From: Cerioporus squamosus
Lineage: Eukaryota > Basidiomycota > Agaricomycetes > Polyporales > Polyporaceae
NCBI GenBank assembly: GCA_022592435.1
Contig: JABYQS010000012.1
Span: 62,001-126,000 of the forward strand
DNA: 64,000 nt
Reading direction: 5' to 3'
This document shows positions 10,175 through 22,383 of this stretch, piece after piece. Each line of letters begins with the position of its first letter. Within the stretch, counting starts at the first letter, position 1. The notes below the pieces were generated by a model, which saw only the letters and a program-made list of their open reading frames with translations, had not been told where the DNA came from and ran no database searches. The position numbers and the translations under genes were made by a program.

Positions 10175-10771
10175 TGAACTTACTATGGACTATGGACATT
10201 AGTTGCGCATTAGGCGCTATGGGCACAGCCTCTTACGATTAGATCTTAGGCTATGCTTCTTCCTTTCCTTTTAGGGTACGTTGTACGAAACCATGTGGTT
10301 ACCTGGCTTCTCTTTGTTTCCAGTCCATTCCAGTGCGTTCTGCAACGCTCCGGACCTTTCTAGTTCTTTCTAGATATCTCTGGGCTGTACTAGACATGCC
10401 CTTGTGACCTCGTATTTGTCGTATCTTCGTCATCCTTCGTCATCGTCTGAGTCATCCCTACTCGTTCTGACTCAGACAGCATTATGCTCTCCTTTCTGTC
10501 GCTTACTCATGCTACTCCAGACACAGTATATAAGGAGGGACTCTTGGGCTTCGTCTCCTCAGTCTTTTGCTCTACTGACTGAGGAGTAAGTACTCGCCTA
10601 CCTATGCTTACTTATGCTTTACTTACAAGTACTTTGTAGCTCGTGTTGTCCACTCGTCTGCTAGGTACTTGTGTCTATGCTATCAGTCTTTTGCTCTACT
10701 GACTGAGGACTCGTGTTGTCCACTCGTCTGCTAGTCGTTGCGACTTGCCTTCACAGGTTCAGACTTCATCA
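10175..10771 (+). repeat. Copia 5' LTR
   Basis: 597 bp, beginning TGAACTTACT and ending TTCATCA, thus TG...CA. A TATA box (TATATAAG) lies at 10527-10534, the expected promoter of the element. It contains an internal duplicated word (GTCTTTTGCTCTACTGACTGAGGA) near 10560 and 10685, together with a doubled CTCGTGTTGTCCACTCGTCTGCTAG. Confidence 0.93.
10527..10534 (+). promoter_or_regulatory. TATA box in copia 5' LTR
   Basis: TATATAAG in the middle of the LTR; the identical element recurs at 16464-16471. It is the likely start-site selector for element transcription. Confidence 0.6.
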
Positions 10772-10790
10772 GGTTATGAGCCCTGCGCTC
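10772..10790 (+). other. Copia primer binding site, internal initiator-tRNA-Met type
   Basis: GGTTATGAGCCCTGCGCTC begins at the first base after the left LTR. Its complement contains GCAGGGCTCATAACC, which is the anticodon arm of fungal initiator tRNA-Met, rather than the tRNA 3' end. This is the half-tRNA priming known for Drosophila copia and yeast Ty5. Confidence 0.7.
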
Positions 10791-11293
10791 TGACCGTTGC
10801 TAGTCGTCACTCTGCGCGCACCCTTTCTTCGACGACTCCTGCCCGTGCATTCCTCCACTAACTCCCTAGATCTTGACTGTGCCCGCCGACACTGCTACCA
10901 GGGGGACATTTCTGCGCTCGTGACGCAGCCCTGAGTGCTTTTATTAGCTAGTCATCGTATCTACTGTTGTACATCCTTTGGCGCTCTCGAGGCGTACAGG
11001 ATTTCAGGCATCCCTCAGCCAGGCCGTGCACTTGCATCCGCCAGCTGTTGTATCCGGGGTGGTTAGCACCTTAGGACCGGAGGACAACCGTTCAGACCCT
11101 CCTTACGATACCACTTTTCAGTACGATACGTACCTAGTTCTTTCTGGGCACAGTTGGCAACTTCTACCCTCGGCATTGGCATACTCGGCTTGCTGGTGTT
11201 TGAGGTTCACCTGAACAGGTGTCCATCTCTCGTTGCCATCGCACGTGGCTATCTTCAAATCATCGCACTTCCTGAACCTTTCGCATCGACACG

Positions 11294-14200
11294 GTGGATT
11301 CTGACTCAGATGTCTACGACTGCAGTCATCTCTACCACCGGTATCATACCAGACAACAACGTGACCTCTTCTGGTCCGAAGAAGATCGGGAGTACTTCCA
11401 CTGCGATCGACAACCTTGTCCAAATCGCTTTGTAGAAGTTGTCAAACCAGACAACGCTCCTGAACATCGTCTTCTGGTTGAACCAGTTGAAGGACAGCAC
11501 TGTAGACCTATCACTCCAGTCTCAGTCGACTCGTCTGAAGAAGACAGTCATCCTCCATCACCACAACTCCCTCCTGCTCAATCTCCTGTTCTACCGGTCG
11601 AAGAAGTTCTTCCATCTCCTGAAGTTCTTCCTGTCACTCTCCCATCTCCGTCTCCAGATTCTATTCCTCTCCCTGCACCTTCAGACACTCCCTATCCTAC
11701 ACCGATCCCATCCGCTCCACCAACTCCTGTCGTAACACTTCCTGCACTACCACCTCTTCTCGATAACACACCAGAACCGACTGACTACTCGTATCTCTTT
11801 GCGATGTCAGAAGCCGGTCTCGAGAAGACCCTGCCTCAACTCAGAGGTCAGGAAGGATACAAGGAGTGGGCTCATCAGATGAAGAGTTATCTGATGATGA
11901 TTGATGCTTGGGATGTCGTCAGTGGGAGTGTTGCACATCCTACTCCAGCTACTGATGGCAGAAATGCCGAAGAAGTGAAGGCCTGGGGAAAGACGGACAA
12001 TCGGGCGCAAGGTATCCTCATGTACAAGACTAGTGCTGAGGTGTCCAAGTGCTTCGAAGGGAAGAAGACCGCTAAGGAGATCTGGGACGCCTTGAAGGCT
12101 ACGTACGAGAAGTCGGACAACGGGTACTCCTTCTCCCGGTTCGAACATCTTCTCAACTACCCTCGGTTTGACGAGAGCAAGTCAATCGTTGACCAGGTGC
12201 AGACCTTCATTGGGCTCCTGGATGAGTTAACGGCCAATAGCACGAACACCCTCGCCAACCACATCAAGGTCTTCTGGCTCTTCTCGAAGATGCCTGACTC
12301 GTACCGACCAGCGATCTCCACCATCCTACACACTACCAAGGAGTCTGACCTAACCCTCGAGACGGTCAAGCCCAAGCTCAAGCTTGAGGGCTCCTTGCGT
12401 GGGACGTCGATTGGTCAGGCGCACAAGATCTCGAAGCCGAAGCCGAGACCTAGACCTCCTTGCACCCACTGCGGCAAGGACAACCATGACTCTTCTAACT
12501 GTTACAAGAAGTTCCCGGAGAAGAATCCGCGGAACAAGAAGAGAAGGCTGCAAGGGTGGTAACGATGCTGGCAAAGGCAATGGGAATTCGAACGGACATA
12601 ACCATGCGCATACTATCTCTACTATCTCCTCTCTTGTACCTGTAGCGAACATCGCGAACGAGCTCTCCGTTTCTTTCTACAGCGCAGCTGATGCTGCTGA
12701 AGGATGCGTCGAGACAATCTGGCTCATGGATTCTGGTGCATCGTCACATGTCACCGGAATCATGTCTGACTTCACCGACTATCGTGAGTACGCACAACCT
12801 AAGTACTTCAGGACTGCTCAGGATGGTCAAGCGGGTCAGATTGCCTGTCTCGGTGAAGGTACAATTGTGGGATACTCCCTGGTGGATGGAGAGCGAGTCA
12901 AAGTCACTCTCAATGACGTCTGCTATATCCCTGCAGTGGGCGAGCAATGACTCTTCTCCACTGGGATGATTGAGCGCAAGGGTTCGTTCATCTATCAAGG
13001 TGATGGACTTATGAGCATCTTCGACTCAAGGCCTAAGGGCCGAGTCACTTCCGGCTCGACGGTTGAGATCAAGGGTCGAAAGGTCCTTCAAGGTACCTAT
13101 ATCCCTATGATCAATCTTTATCTCTTCCCTCTCATCGTCGAAGGGAAGAAGAATTCTGGCGATCTTGATGCTGCATCCCGTGTCCTCGACCATGACTTAG
13201 TGCATCGTCGATGGGGTCATCCAGGCAAAGAAGCTGTCAAGCGTCTGCCTGATGCGACCACTGGCATGGACGGCATTGGTCCTCCCTCTGACAAACCCTG
13301 CGAAGGTTGTGCGAAGGGCAAGATGACTCGTCGTCCCTTCCCTCCTTCTGAGAAGCGTGCTACAGTCGTTCTCGCTCTCGTCCACATGGACATTGCAGGA
13401 CCTCTTGGCACATCGATCGGTGGCTTCAACTACTTCTGTGTCTTCGTCGATGACTGCTCCGGTCTGGCTGCCGTTTATGCTCTCAAGCGGAAGTCTGATC
13501 AGGAGGAAGCCTTCAGACAGTTCAAGTCTTGGGCTGAGAACCAGACGGAGCACAAGATCAAGAAAGTACGATCCGATCGAGGGGGGGAGTACATGTCCGA
13601 CTCGTTCCAAGCCATGCTTCGTGAATTTGGGATTGAGCACGATAAGACGATGCCAGGAACGTCTCAGCAGAATGGACGAGCTGAACGCTTCATCCGTACG
13701 ATCTCTGAGAAGGCTCTATGCATGCTCCACTTTGCTGGCCTTTCTCATGGATTCTGGAAGCTCGCTCTTGATGCTGCCGTTCACATCTATAACCGTCAGC
13801 CGATGAGACGACTTAAGTGGGAGTGCCCCATCACCATCTGGACCGGCAGCAAGCCGGACGTCTCCTACTTCCGGGTGTTTGGGTGCAAAGCCTACGTACA
13901 CGTGCAGAAAGACAAACGTCAAGGGAAGCTCGACCAGAAGGCCGTCGAGAGGACGTTTGTGGGCTATGAGCCGGGTTCAAAGGGGTATCGCCTATGGAAC
14001 CCGACCACCCGTCAAGTCGAAGTATCTCGCGATGTGATCTTCGATGAGACCGTATTTCCTGCACGTGCGGACACCGGCACTCGTCGAGCTACCCCCGACG
14101 ACAGTCCGTTCCCTGATTACCAGCCACCTGAGGAACCTTCCGACGGTGATGCTGACCTTCCTGTTCCTGATCGTCTCGACGACGATTCAGATGACGCTCC

Positions 14201-16097
14201 TCCTCCAGTTCCTCCTCCCGTTCCTCCTGCAGACCCTGCTCCAGCTCCTCCACCTGCTCCAGAGCCGCAGCAACCGCAGCAGCCTGAGCAACCACCACCT
14301 GCTCCTCATCCGCAAGCTCCTCGTCACCAACGGCGTCGTCATCCACCTGAGGGTGGAAACGCTCCTCCTCGTCGCTCTCCTCGAGAGAACAAGGGGAAGA
14401 TGCCAGAACGTCACACCAGAGATAACGTCTACGGTGATGAACCTCCCGCTCAAGTAGATGCACGTACGGATAAGGACGGTGATCAGCGTGAAGCAGAAGC
14501 AATCCTAGCCTCTCTCTTCTATTCGCGGTATAAGTCTGGCATTCCTGAGCATCATAAGGACGCCATGGCTTCACCAGATCGTGAGCATTGGATTGCGGCT
14601 GAACGTTCGGAGTATGAGTCTCTCATGGCGAACAAGACTTGGGTCTTGGTTCCTCGTCCTAAGGACCGATCCGTTGTCTCATGTCGCTGGGTCTATGATC
14701 GTAAATCAGACGGTCGCTACAAAGCACGTCTGGTTGCACGAGGCTTTACGCAAGTCTATGGGAAGGACTACCACGAAACCTTCTCTCCTGTCGCTCGATT
14801 CGAGTCTATCCGGTATCTCTTGGCGCACGCTGCCCTAGAGGACTGGGAGATCGATGCGATGGACGTTAAGACTGCGTTCCTCAACGGGGACTTGGACGAG
14901 GAGGTCTACATGGAACAACCCGAGGGCTGGGTCGTGAAAGGCAAAGAGGACTACGTTTGTCTGCTTAAGAAGGCCATCTACGGTCTTAAGCAAGCCTCTC
15001 GCCAATGGAACAAGAAGATTCACGAATCGCTCATCGGACAGGGATTTGTTCGGACATACTCTGATGCCGGAGTCTATGTATATCGCCGACAAGGGGGGGA
15101 TTCAGACCCAGACCGTGTTACGATCATTGTCCTCTATGTCGACGACCTACTTCTCATGGGTGACAGTCGAGGGCATATCGACAAGGTCAAGAAGGCGCTT
15201 GGCAAGCAGTATAAGATGACGGACTTGGGTCCTATTCAGCGATTCCTTGGTCTTCGTATACGTCGAGATCGTCTCTCACGGACACTTGACATCGACCAGG
15301 AAGAGTACATCGAGGCCATTCTCGAGAACTATCAGATGGCCAGCTGCAAGCCTGCGCGTACTCCTCTCCCTGCTGGTGCAGTTATCGAAGCTGCTACCAC
15401 AGAAGCACCGGCGAAGTTGCGTCAGCGTTTCCAGAGCTTGATGGGCAGTCTTCTCTATGCCTGTCTTGGGACGCGACCAGATATCTCGTATGCCATCAAC
15501 CGTCTGGGCAAGTACAGTGCGAACCCTGCCGACGATCACCTTGATAGACTCCTCTATGTCTTACGGTATCTCCGGGGTACATCGCATTATCGCCTACGAT
15601 ACGACGGTGCATCTAATGCTGGCCTGATCGCGTATTCCGATTCAGACTGGGCAGAAGATCGCGATGATCGGCATTCGCAGACCGCTTTCGTCTTCCTGAT
15701 GGCAGGAGGTGCCGTGTCTTGGGCATCTCGACGTCAACAGACCGTCTCTCTCTCGTCCACTGAGGCAGAGTACAAGGCGGCTTCAGACACTGCTCGTCAG
15801 ATGATGTGGCTTAGGACGTTTGGCGATGAGTTAGGGGATGACATGGGCTCGGCTACGCCGATGTGCGTCGACAACCATGGTGCTATTCACCTTGCGTTGA
15901 ACCCAGCCGTCGACCGGCGTTGTAAGCACGTCGAGACGCACTACCACTTTGTACGCGAATATGCCGAGACTCCAAACATGGACATCTATGCTATTCCTAG
16001 TGAGGAGAATCTGGCAGATCCGTTGACCAAGAATGCTTCACTGCACGTCATGGAGTACTTCGTGGCAAATTCGGGTCTTGTTACCTCCGCGTCTTGA
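11294..16097 (+). pseudogene. Copia Gag-Pol polyprotein, disrupted by a frameshift and a stop
   Basis: The frame opens at 11294 without an ATG (the first in-frame ATG is 11804, MSEAGLEKTLPQL). A proline-rich leader is followed by a UBN2-type Gag with WDVVSG and a zinc knuckle CTHCGKDNHDSSNC. Near 12545 the frame must gain one base to continue into the protease (IWLMDSGASSHVTG). A TGA at 12948-12950 interrupts it just before LFSTGMIERKGSF; a CGA-to-TGA change would explain it. From 12966 the frame is open to 16097: integrase with HHCC and DDE residues (VHMDIAGPLG, VRSDRGGEY, NGRAERFIRT), RT with YVDD in VLYVDDLLLMG, and RNase H with SSTEAEYKA and a DNHGAIHLA motif. Because of the two breaks it is probably not autonomous; the frameshift could instead be programmed. 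Confidence 0.9.
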
Positions 16098-16111
16098 ACG
16101 AGTGGGAGTGT

Positions 16112-16708
16112 TGAACTTACTATGGACTATGGACATTAGTTGCGCATTAGGCGCTATGGGCACAGCCTCTTATGATTAGATCTTAGGCTATGCTTCTTCC
16201 TTTCCTTTTAGGGTACGTTGTACGAAACCATGTGGTTACCTGGCTTCTCTTTGTTTCCAGTCCATTCCAGTGCGTTCTGCAACGCTCCGGACCTTTCTAG
16301 TTCTTTCTAGATATCTCTGGGCTGTACTAGACATGCCCTTGTGACCTCGTATTTGTCGTATCTTTGTCATCCTTCGTCATCGTCTGAGTCATCCCTACTC
16401 GTTCTGACTCAGACAGCATTATGCTCTCTTTTCTGTCGCTTACTCATGCTACTCCAGACACAGTATATAAGGAGGGACTCTTGGGCTTCGTCTCCTCAGT
16501 CTTTTGCTCTACTGACTGAGGAGTAAGTACTCGCCTACCTATGCTTACTTATGCTTTACTTACAAGTACTTTGTAGCTCGTGTTGTCCACTCGTCTGCTA
16601 GGTACTTGTGTCTATGCTATTAGTCTTTTGCTCTACTGACTGAGGACTCGTGTTGTCCACTCGTCTGCTAGTCGTTGCGACTTGCCTTCACAGGTTCAGA
16701 CTTCATCA
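16112..16708 (+). repeat. Copia 3' LTR
   Basis: Same length as the 5' LTR, offset by 5937 bp. By eye the four differences are C in the left copy and T in the right copy (at about 16175, 16364, 16430 and 16621). The first two are CpG to TpG. Confidence 0.93.
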
Positions 16709-16713
16709 GTTGT
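16709..16713. repeat. Target-site duplication, right copy (GTTGT)
   Basis: Exact match to 10170-10174; five base pairs is the usual duplication size for copia elements. Confidence 0.85.
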
Positions 16714-16799
16714 GGATGTCGACCCCACGGACACCAGAGCGACCACTCTCGAGCTGTTGGCTGGCGTTGGAAGCTGGAGCAGAGATACGGGATATATGA

Positions 16800-17331
16800 C
16801 TCACCTCTCGAGCCACAGTGAACGTGCCTTTGGGTCCACGTTTGGCTATGTCGTCGACGATCTCCGGGGCAAGAGACAGGATGTAGCGATAGAGTGCCAG
16901 ATACTTGCGGTCACTAAGATCATGTCAGTGTGTTACTTGGGCCAGGCGGAACAACAATCAGGACATACCGAGAGCTCATGGTGGCCTGCGGAGTATCAGC
17001 CACAAACTGGAGGCCAAAGTCGAGGATAGCTTGGAAGTCACGGAAGAGATCACCCATCAATCCCACAGCAGCGCCGGTAGCCGAGTAGGAGTTCTCCTTT
17101 CTGAACAGATATACGTGAGTGATGATCACCCAGGTGGACAATTCATACTCACTTGGACTTGCGAGCCCTCTTGCGGCGAGGGGTCTCAGCAGTGTCGCCA
17201 TCGTCAGGAGCGGACACATCGTCTTCAGGTTCACGAGGGCGGCGAGTGGTCGAGGAAGGGGTGCCAGATGGCGTAGGAGCTGAAGGGGTGGATGCAAAAG
17301 TACCAGACGCAGAGGAAGTAGTGGTAGACAT
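16800..17331 (-). CDS. Small nuclear-type protein of unknown function, cut by the copia insertion
   Basis: Starts at ATG 17331 with a Ser/Thr-rich stretch (MSTTTSSASGTFAS), then an acidic patch and PRRKRARKSK, a possible nuclear localisation signal. With GT-AG introns (donor near 17155, and a second one of about 55 nt near 16917-16970) the frame continues as KENSYSATGAAVGLMGDLF and DRKYLALYRYILSLAPEIV, ending an exon at GTFTVARE with a GTGAGT donor near 16802. The next exon would lie beyond the copia insertion, so the 3' end is either lost or displaced by 6.5 kb. From memory, the DRKYLALYRYILSLAPEIV segment recurs in many polypore hypothetical proteins near transposons. Function unknown. Confidence 0.55.
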
Positions 17332-17571
17332 TGTAAGATGAGATATAGGATGAGATAGGGAGCGACAAGATGTGGGGGGAAAGAGGGCACCAGGCAAGGA
17401 ACAACATTGCGGAACGACTCTTTATGTAGGCAGGGCGGGCGGTGGGCGAGGCCGAGGATCGGACGTATATAGGCAGGGCGGGCGGTGGGTGAGGCCGAGG
17501 GTTATGATCAGTGGTGCCGTCGTCAGGAGCGGTCATTGGCTGGAGACGTTGTCTACCCTGGCCAAGCCGGG

Positions 17572-20500
17572 CTAGAGCTCCGCAAAAAGTTCTTCCGGAT
17601 CCACTAAACTGTCATTGTCGTCGAGGTCTGGCTCAGCGTCATCAGGATCTTGGTCATGCTCATCCTCGTGGCCATTCAGAGGCGTGTGTGTCTCGGTTTC
17701 TCCAGCAGTGGCATCCGACGTCGAAGGGTCGAACCCTTCAAAGATCATCTGCTCAACCATGCGTGCTTGGAGTTCCAGGTGCCCTATGCCACAGCCAAGG
17801 TGGCGGACGAACATGTCACGGTCGACAAAACTGTAGGATAGTGAGGACAGGCTGCAGAACAAGACGTGCAGACTGACCAGTTCACAAGGAAGTATTTCCA
17901 ATCACCTGCTGGATCGCGAGCCATTGACGGCAGTGAGTAATCAGATGTGCGTCCGTAGCGGAAGGAGGGAATGAGATGGCAAGCCCGGATGACGTGGGAG
18001 GGGTTCACAAAGCCGAAGGCTCTGCCTGTGCTATGGGCGACGAAGTGCACGCGCTCCAACCGGCGTACCCGAGTCCCGCTGATGAAGGACCTGTCGGTCT
18101 CGAGCCAACGGACATGGAGGAACTTGACTCGCTCTGACGTAGCAGTACCCGGAAGGATGACGTTTGCATGGTAGACACCGAGGACGCGGGCATATTGCCA
18201 GGGATACATGCTTTCAGGGTCTTCCCATGGATCGACTGGGGTGTGAACGAGAATGTCAGCCTTGCCTGCAGACGGATGGAGAATGTCTTGATCCCGCCGA
18301 ACATCGTATGTGGTGTAATTGAAGCTGGCTGTAGCATGCTCATACACTCTGTCGTGATGGAGGATGATCGGGATGTCTTCGTCACGGAGCTGCGGGTGCT
18401 TTGATGACAGTTCACAGCGTATATGCTGCTTGAGCAGCTCCACAAATGTCTGAACAGCAGAGAACCGAGTTAGCGGGTCAACGTCAGAGACAATAGCACC
18501 AGGCATACCTGTACGGCTGGATCGTGAGGATGCTCGGACTGCCATTCACGCAGGTTGATGATGTTCTTCTGGGACGGTGCTATGTGATGGTGCTGCTCCG
18601 GTGGAATGGCCCTTGCGTCCTCAACATCCTTCGTGTGCGACACCAACCCAGGCACTTCTACGCCAGCCTCGTGCAACTCCTGCGCCATGCGGTGAAGACG
18701 AGCCTCCTTGGCGTTCAAGTTGACCACTTGCTGCTCGGCCTGGACATTGTTTGTGCGTTCCCACCTCGCCTTAACACGTCGATGCTCATGCTCGCCCTGG
18801 TAGAGATATGTCAGAAGGTGAACAGCCGGAGAGGTCTTTGTTGTCAGCGTACAATTTGTGAGGTGTAAGAGTCAGTTGAGCCAATCAACTTAATAAACCA
18901 TGGGTAGTCGCCGAGGAAATGCATCTTGATGGTGTTCAGGTTGAAGGTTTGAGGGCGTCGGCCTGAAGGTGGCAAAGTTGCAGATGATGGTGTCACGCTA
19001 GCTGGAGTTGGGTGGGAGTGAGAACCAGACAGAGTTGATGACGGGCCTGCTTGAGCCTGCACTGCGGCGTGTTGTCGACGAGCTTCAGCACGTTTGCGAG
19101 CCTCATACTCGGATTGGGTCTCGCGCGTCCGGAAGTGCTGGCAGGTGACATTTGCGAAGTACCAAAGCTCATAACCCAGGACTGTCGTTGTGTCGCCGAG
19201 GAGACCAACAGACGTGTCGGAATGCAGTCGCATCTTCGCCAGCGCATGCCAATACGCAGCAACAAACAGCAGGGTGAGGATCGCGTCATTGTCCGCTTCA
19301 GAGATCCCCGGCAGGCCGTCGAAACACGGAATAATGCACTAGCATACAGGCGTGAATAGTCGCGTAACCCGACAATAGATGGAACATATACCTTCAGGAT
19401 GTTCTCGAAATCTCTTGCAGCCATGCGTTTCATTGCGCATACATCAGACACAAACTTGCGGACAGTTGTCCACCCGAACCCAGGGACCTGTCGGAAGCTG
19501 AGGTCATGGGTTAGATGTGCGGATAACTTGCGCTGCCCAAACGCACTCACCGTCCATTCAACTCATGCACAGAACTCTCCCCTCCAGCCGCCTCGACAAT
19601 CCGGACGAGGTGGGCGAAGACTCTCTTCCAGATTCCAAGCTCATACTCATGCAGCTGGTCGACAACGAGAACATCTTGTATGTTGAACCCAAGGTGGCCC
19701 AACTTTGTGGAGAAGGCGTTCTGAAAGACCCACAAGTGAGTAGTTTGTAGCCATCTGTATCACACTAGGAGACGTACCCGCACAGGCACGAGTGACTGTT
19801 CTGCGAGTAGACCTTCCACATGCTCTGAGTTGACCACATAGTTGCTGCCGTAGATGAGTTCGCGTGCGCTCGCAATGATAGGCTCGCGCTCGGGTGCGGG
19901 GGGCCGGGCACGAGCTTGATGAGCTTCGCGATCTGCAGCAGTTCCCAGCTCTGAGATTTCCGAGAAGGACGTCAAACAGCGTGGGCATGGACAACGCCCT
20001 TTGTCGCGCAAAGTAGCCAGTAGCATCCTAAGCCAAAAGTCAGTGAATACACCGGAACCAACAAGCAAATCTTCACCTACTTTTCCGGGTAGTCTGCAGA
20101 GTAGGTGAAGATTCGGGGGTACACACGCCGCCGCACACCATCTACGCAGTCAATGACCATGCCGTGTTCGTACGCATGGACAAACTCCGCATCAAGGAGG
20201 GCCTCCCATGCACCATGAAAGAGCTCGCGACGGCAGTGGGTGATGAGCGCCGCTGATCCCGCTTTGCCGCCATTGTGCTTGCGTATGGTATCTTGAACCT
20301 CGTCCGGAAGCTAACAGACGCATAGATAGTTCAGTATCCCTCCGTGGGCGCATGCATATAAGACTTACCGTGGGGAACAATGCAATATGATGTGCCGCTC
20401 ATGCAGTCGGTCGAGCACGCGTGTACTTGGACTGGTTTCCGAAGTACATGTATCCCGGCCAAGCTTTGCCTTGTCCGAACTGGGAGACGATCGTGCCATC

Positions 20501-21893
20501 GGACCATAACATGATTGCCAACACACAATGCGGCAAGGTGCAGTTAGGTTCTGGAGGCGAGTTCTGGAGGCGGAGGTCTTCCTTGACGAACGCGGCAGAG
20601 TTGTACACTTCGCCATATGTTTCCTCCAGACGACCCAGATTTGGGATGATGTGCTCGACGATGTAGGGGTCCATGACAAAGTCGCGAACAGCAGGGTCGG
20701 TCGTGAGGGTCTTCCTGATCTCCTCGCACATGCTCTTGTGGTGGAACGGGACGCTGAAGTGGTATCCTGGGACGGCGTGCTCGGGCGGATTGTCCTCCAG
20801 AGGCTCATGACGATTGACCCGCCGCTGAGCTGCAGTGGCCTCCCGTCGCGAAGCCTGGGTGGCCTTCTTGCTTGACGGTATCCCGATAGTCACCATGGTC
20901 TTCCTCCACCCCTCCCTCTCGTGCGCCCATGGGAAGCGGTCTGTGTCCGGTTGAAGCAGGAGCCAGTCGATCTTGTCGAACTGAGTATCTTGTAGGTCAG
21001 CTTGAACGAAGTCCGGTCGGGTGACGAGCTTCTGCATCTCGTGCATGTCATCTTGAGTCTTCTTGTAGCCCCGAGCGTAATGCCATCCGAAGCGCCACGA
21101 GCTGAGGTTGGGGTAGGGGAAAATGATGTCGGAGATCGAGCGTGAGGTCTTCTTCGCTGCAGCCACATTGGCAGTCGGCGCATAGCAGGCTTCGAGATCG
21201 ACGCGTGCGTTCAGAGGGCGGGCAGGGCGTTGTTTGTACAAGCGCCGCAAGCCAAAAGTGTTGACCGCCGTCCGGACGTAGTCGGTGAGGAGAATCACGA
21301 CGCGCCGACCAGTGTGCGGGGTCACGTCCTCTTCAGCTCCCGGATTAGGGACCGGTACTTCCGCCTCCTCTTCCTCCTCCTCAAACTCGGTCCCTGCCTC
21401 CTCCGGAAGACGGTCACGGACTTTCCAAGTCGGTTGGACGCGCCAGCCAGTTCACGTACGGCGCAAGCCATCGTCTTCAAGTGGTGGCGGGTTCTCAAGC
21501 AGTGCTGCATTCTGAGGAGGCTGCAGAGGTCATAGGTTAGGCAGATCAGCAGTATCGAGGCGTGCCAACGCACCTCGAAGTCCATGGGCACTGGACCCGG
21601 ACTTGGTGCGCGTTCATGATCCATCGAAGCGAGTGTAGCCTGTTGCTGACGGGAAGCACGCGGCTTCATCCAGTCCTATACATTGCGATGAGCCACACAC
21701 TTAGTGCAGGCGCAAATTGGTGACCCACTGGCAAGTCCAAGCGAGCTTTCTTGGTTGGCGGCTCAGCTTGCGCAGCCCTCGCGGCGGCGCGATGGCTATT
21801 TGCCGCAGACCTCTGCACCGCCTCGCATTCAGACTGATGCTTTGACAGTACTTGCTTCTTGAGGAAACGTTTCCCGCATACGCACTTGGGCAT
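17572..21893 (-). CDS. Plavaka-type (CACTA-like) DNA transposase, multi-exon, apparently intact
   Basis: A minus-strand series of exons from ATG 21893 to TAG 17572-17574. Exon 1 opens MPKCVCGKRFLKKQVLSKHQ, a CxC...H...C finger-like N-terminus. Later landmarks follow in order: PNLSSWRFGWHYARGYKKTQ (about 21100), IMLWSDGTIVSQFGQGKAWP (about 20500), CPCPRCLTSFSEISELG (about 19990), DVLVVDQLHEYELGIWKRVF (about 19660), KRMAARDFENILK (about 19420), GDYPWFIKLIGSTDSY (about 18880) and, near the C-terminus, ADILVHTPVDPWEDPESMYP (about 18240). This order matches the large Plavaka transposases of basidiomycetes as I know them. All exon junctions I checked stay in frame. The C-terminus is very acidic. 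Catalytic residues were not assigned, and terminal inverted repeats were not found. Confidence 0.88.
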
Positions 21894-22383
21894 TTTTCAA
21901 TCCGAGCGGTGCGGCACTGGGTGAGAGGGAATCAGATCGGGTTGGAGGGGCGAGCAAGAGCGAGAGGAGGATCGTGTAAACACAGAGGGAATGCGTATAT
22001 ACAGATAAGTCTGCAAACGGTGCACTGTCAGTAGCAGATCCCACTGCGACCATGACATGTGTGTCCTGACTCGGACTCGGATGCCTGGGCAGCGCGTGCA
22101 TGGTGCCAGAAGACAGATGCAGTACTCACTATTGGTCGCACTATTCGATGTCTAGCATATCCCAGCCGCCCAGCAACTTGAAGACCGTCCGAGAGAACTT
22201 TCGCTGACCAGCAGCTGAGGAGGAAAGCACAGGTGAGAAGGTGGAAGAGAGAAGGGGTGGGAAACGTGTCAAGTCAACATCCCGGACTGACTGACGCCTC
22301 TTGGAAGTGTGGGCGCCTCGTACATCCCGAATGGGGAGGCACCCCGGGGGCCGCGCTGCCATTCTTTCCTCTTGCCCACCACC

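Larger units (their letters stand above)
10175..16708 (+). mobile_element. Full-length copia (Pseudoviridae-type) LTR retrotransposon
   Basis: A 6.5-kb element with two 597-bp LTRs that I compared by eye and that differ at about four positions. It is flanked by a 5-bp direct repeat GTTGT at 10170-10174 and 16709-16713. The domain order is Gag, protease, integrase, reverse transcriptase, RNase H, that is integrase before RT, which defines copia. The primer site follows the left LTR directly and a purine-rich tract (AGTGGGAGTGT) precedes the right LTR. The small LTR divergence indicates a recent insertion, yet the coding region has one frameshift and one stop. Confidence 0.95.

Noticed and set aside
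10172..10771. Copia LTR starting at TGTTGAAC, three bases earlier
   Set aside because: Those three bases then spoil the target duplication; starting at TGAACT gives exact GTTGT repeats on both sides.
11294..16097. Heavy RIP mutation of the copia element
   Set aside because: The coding frame has only one stop and the LTRs differ at about four sites, far fewer than RIP would leave.
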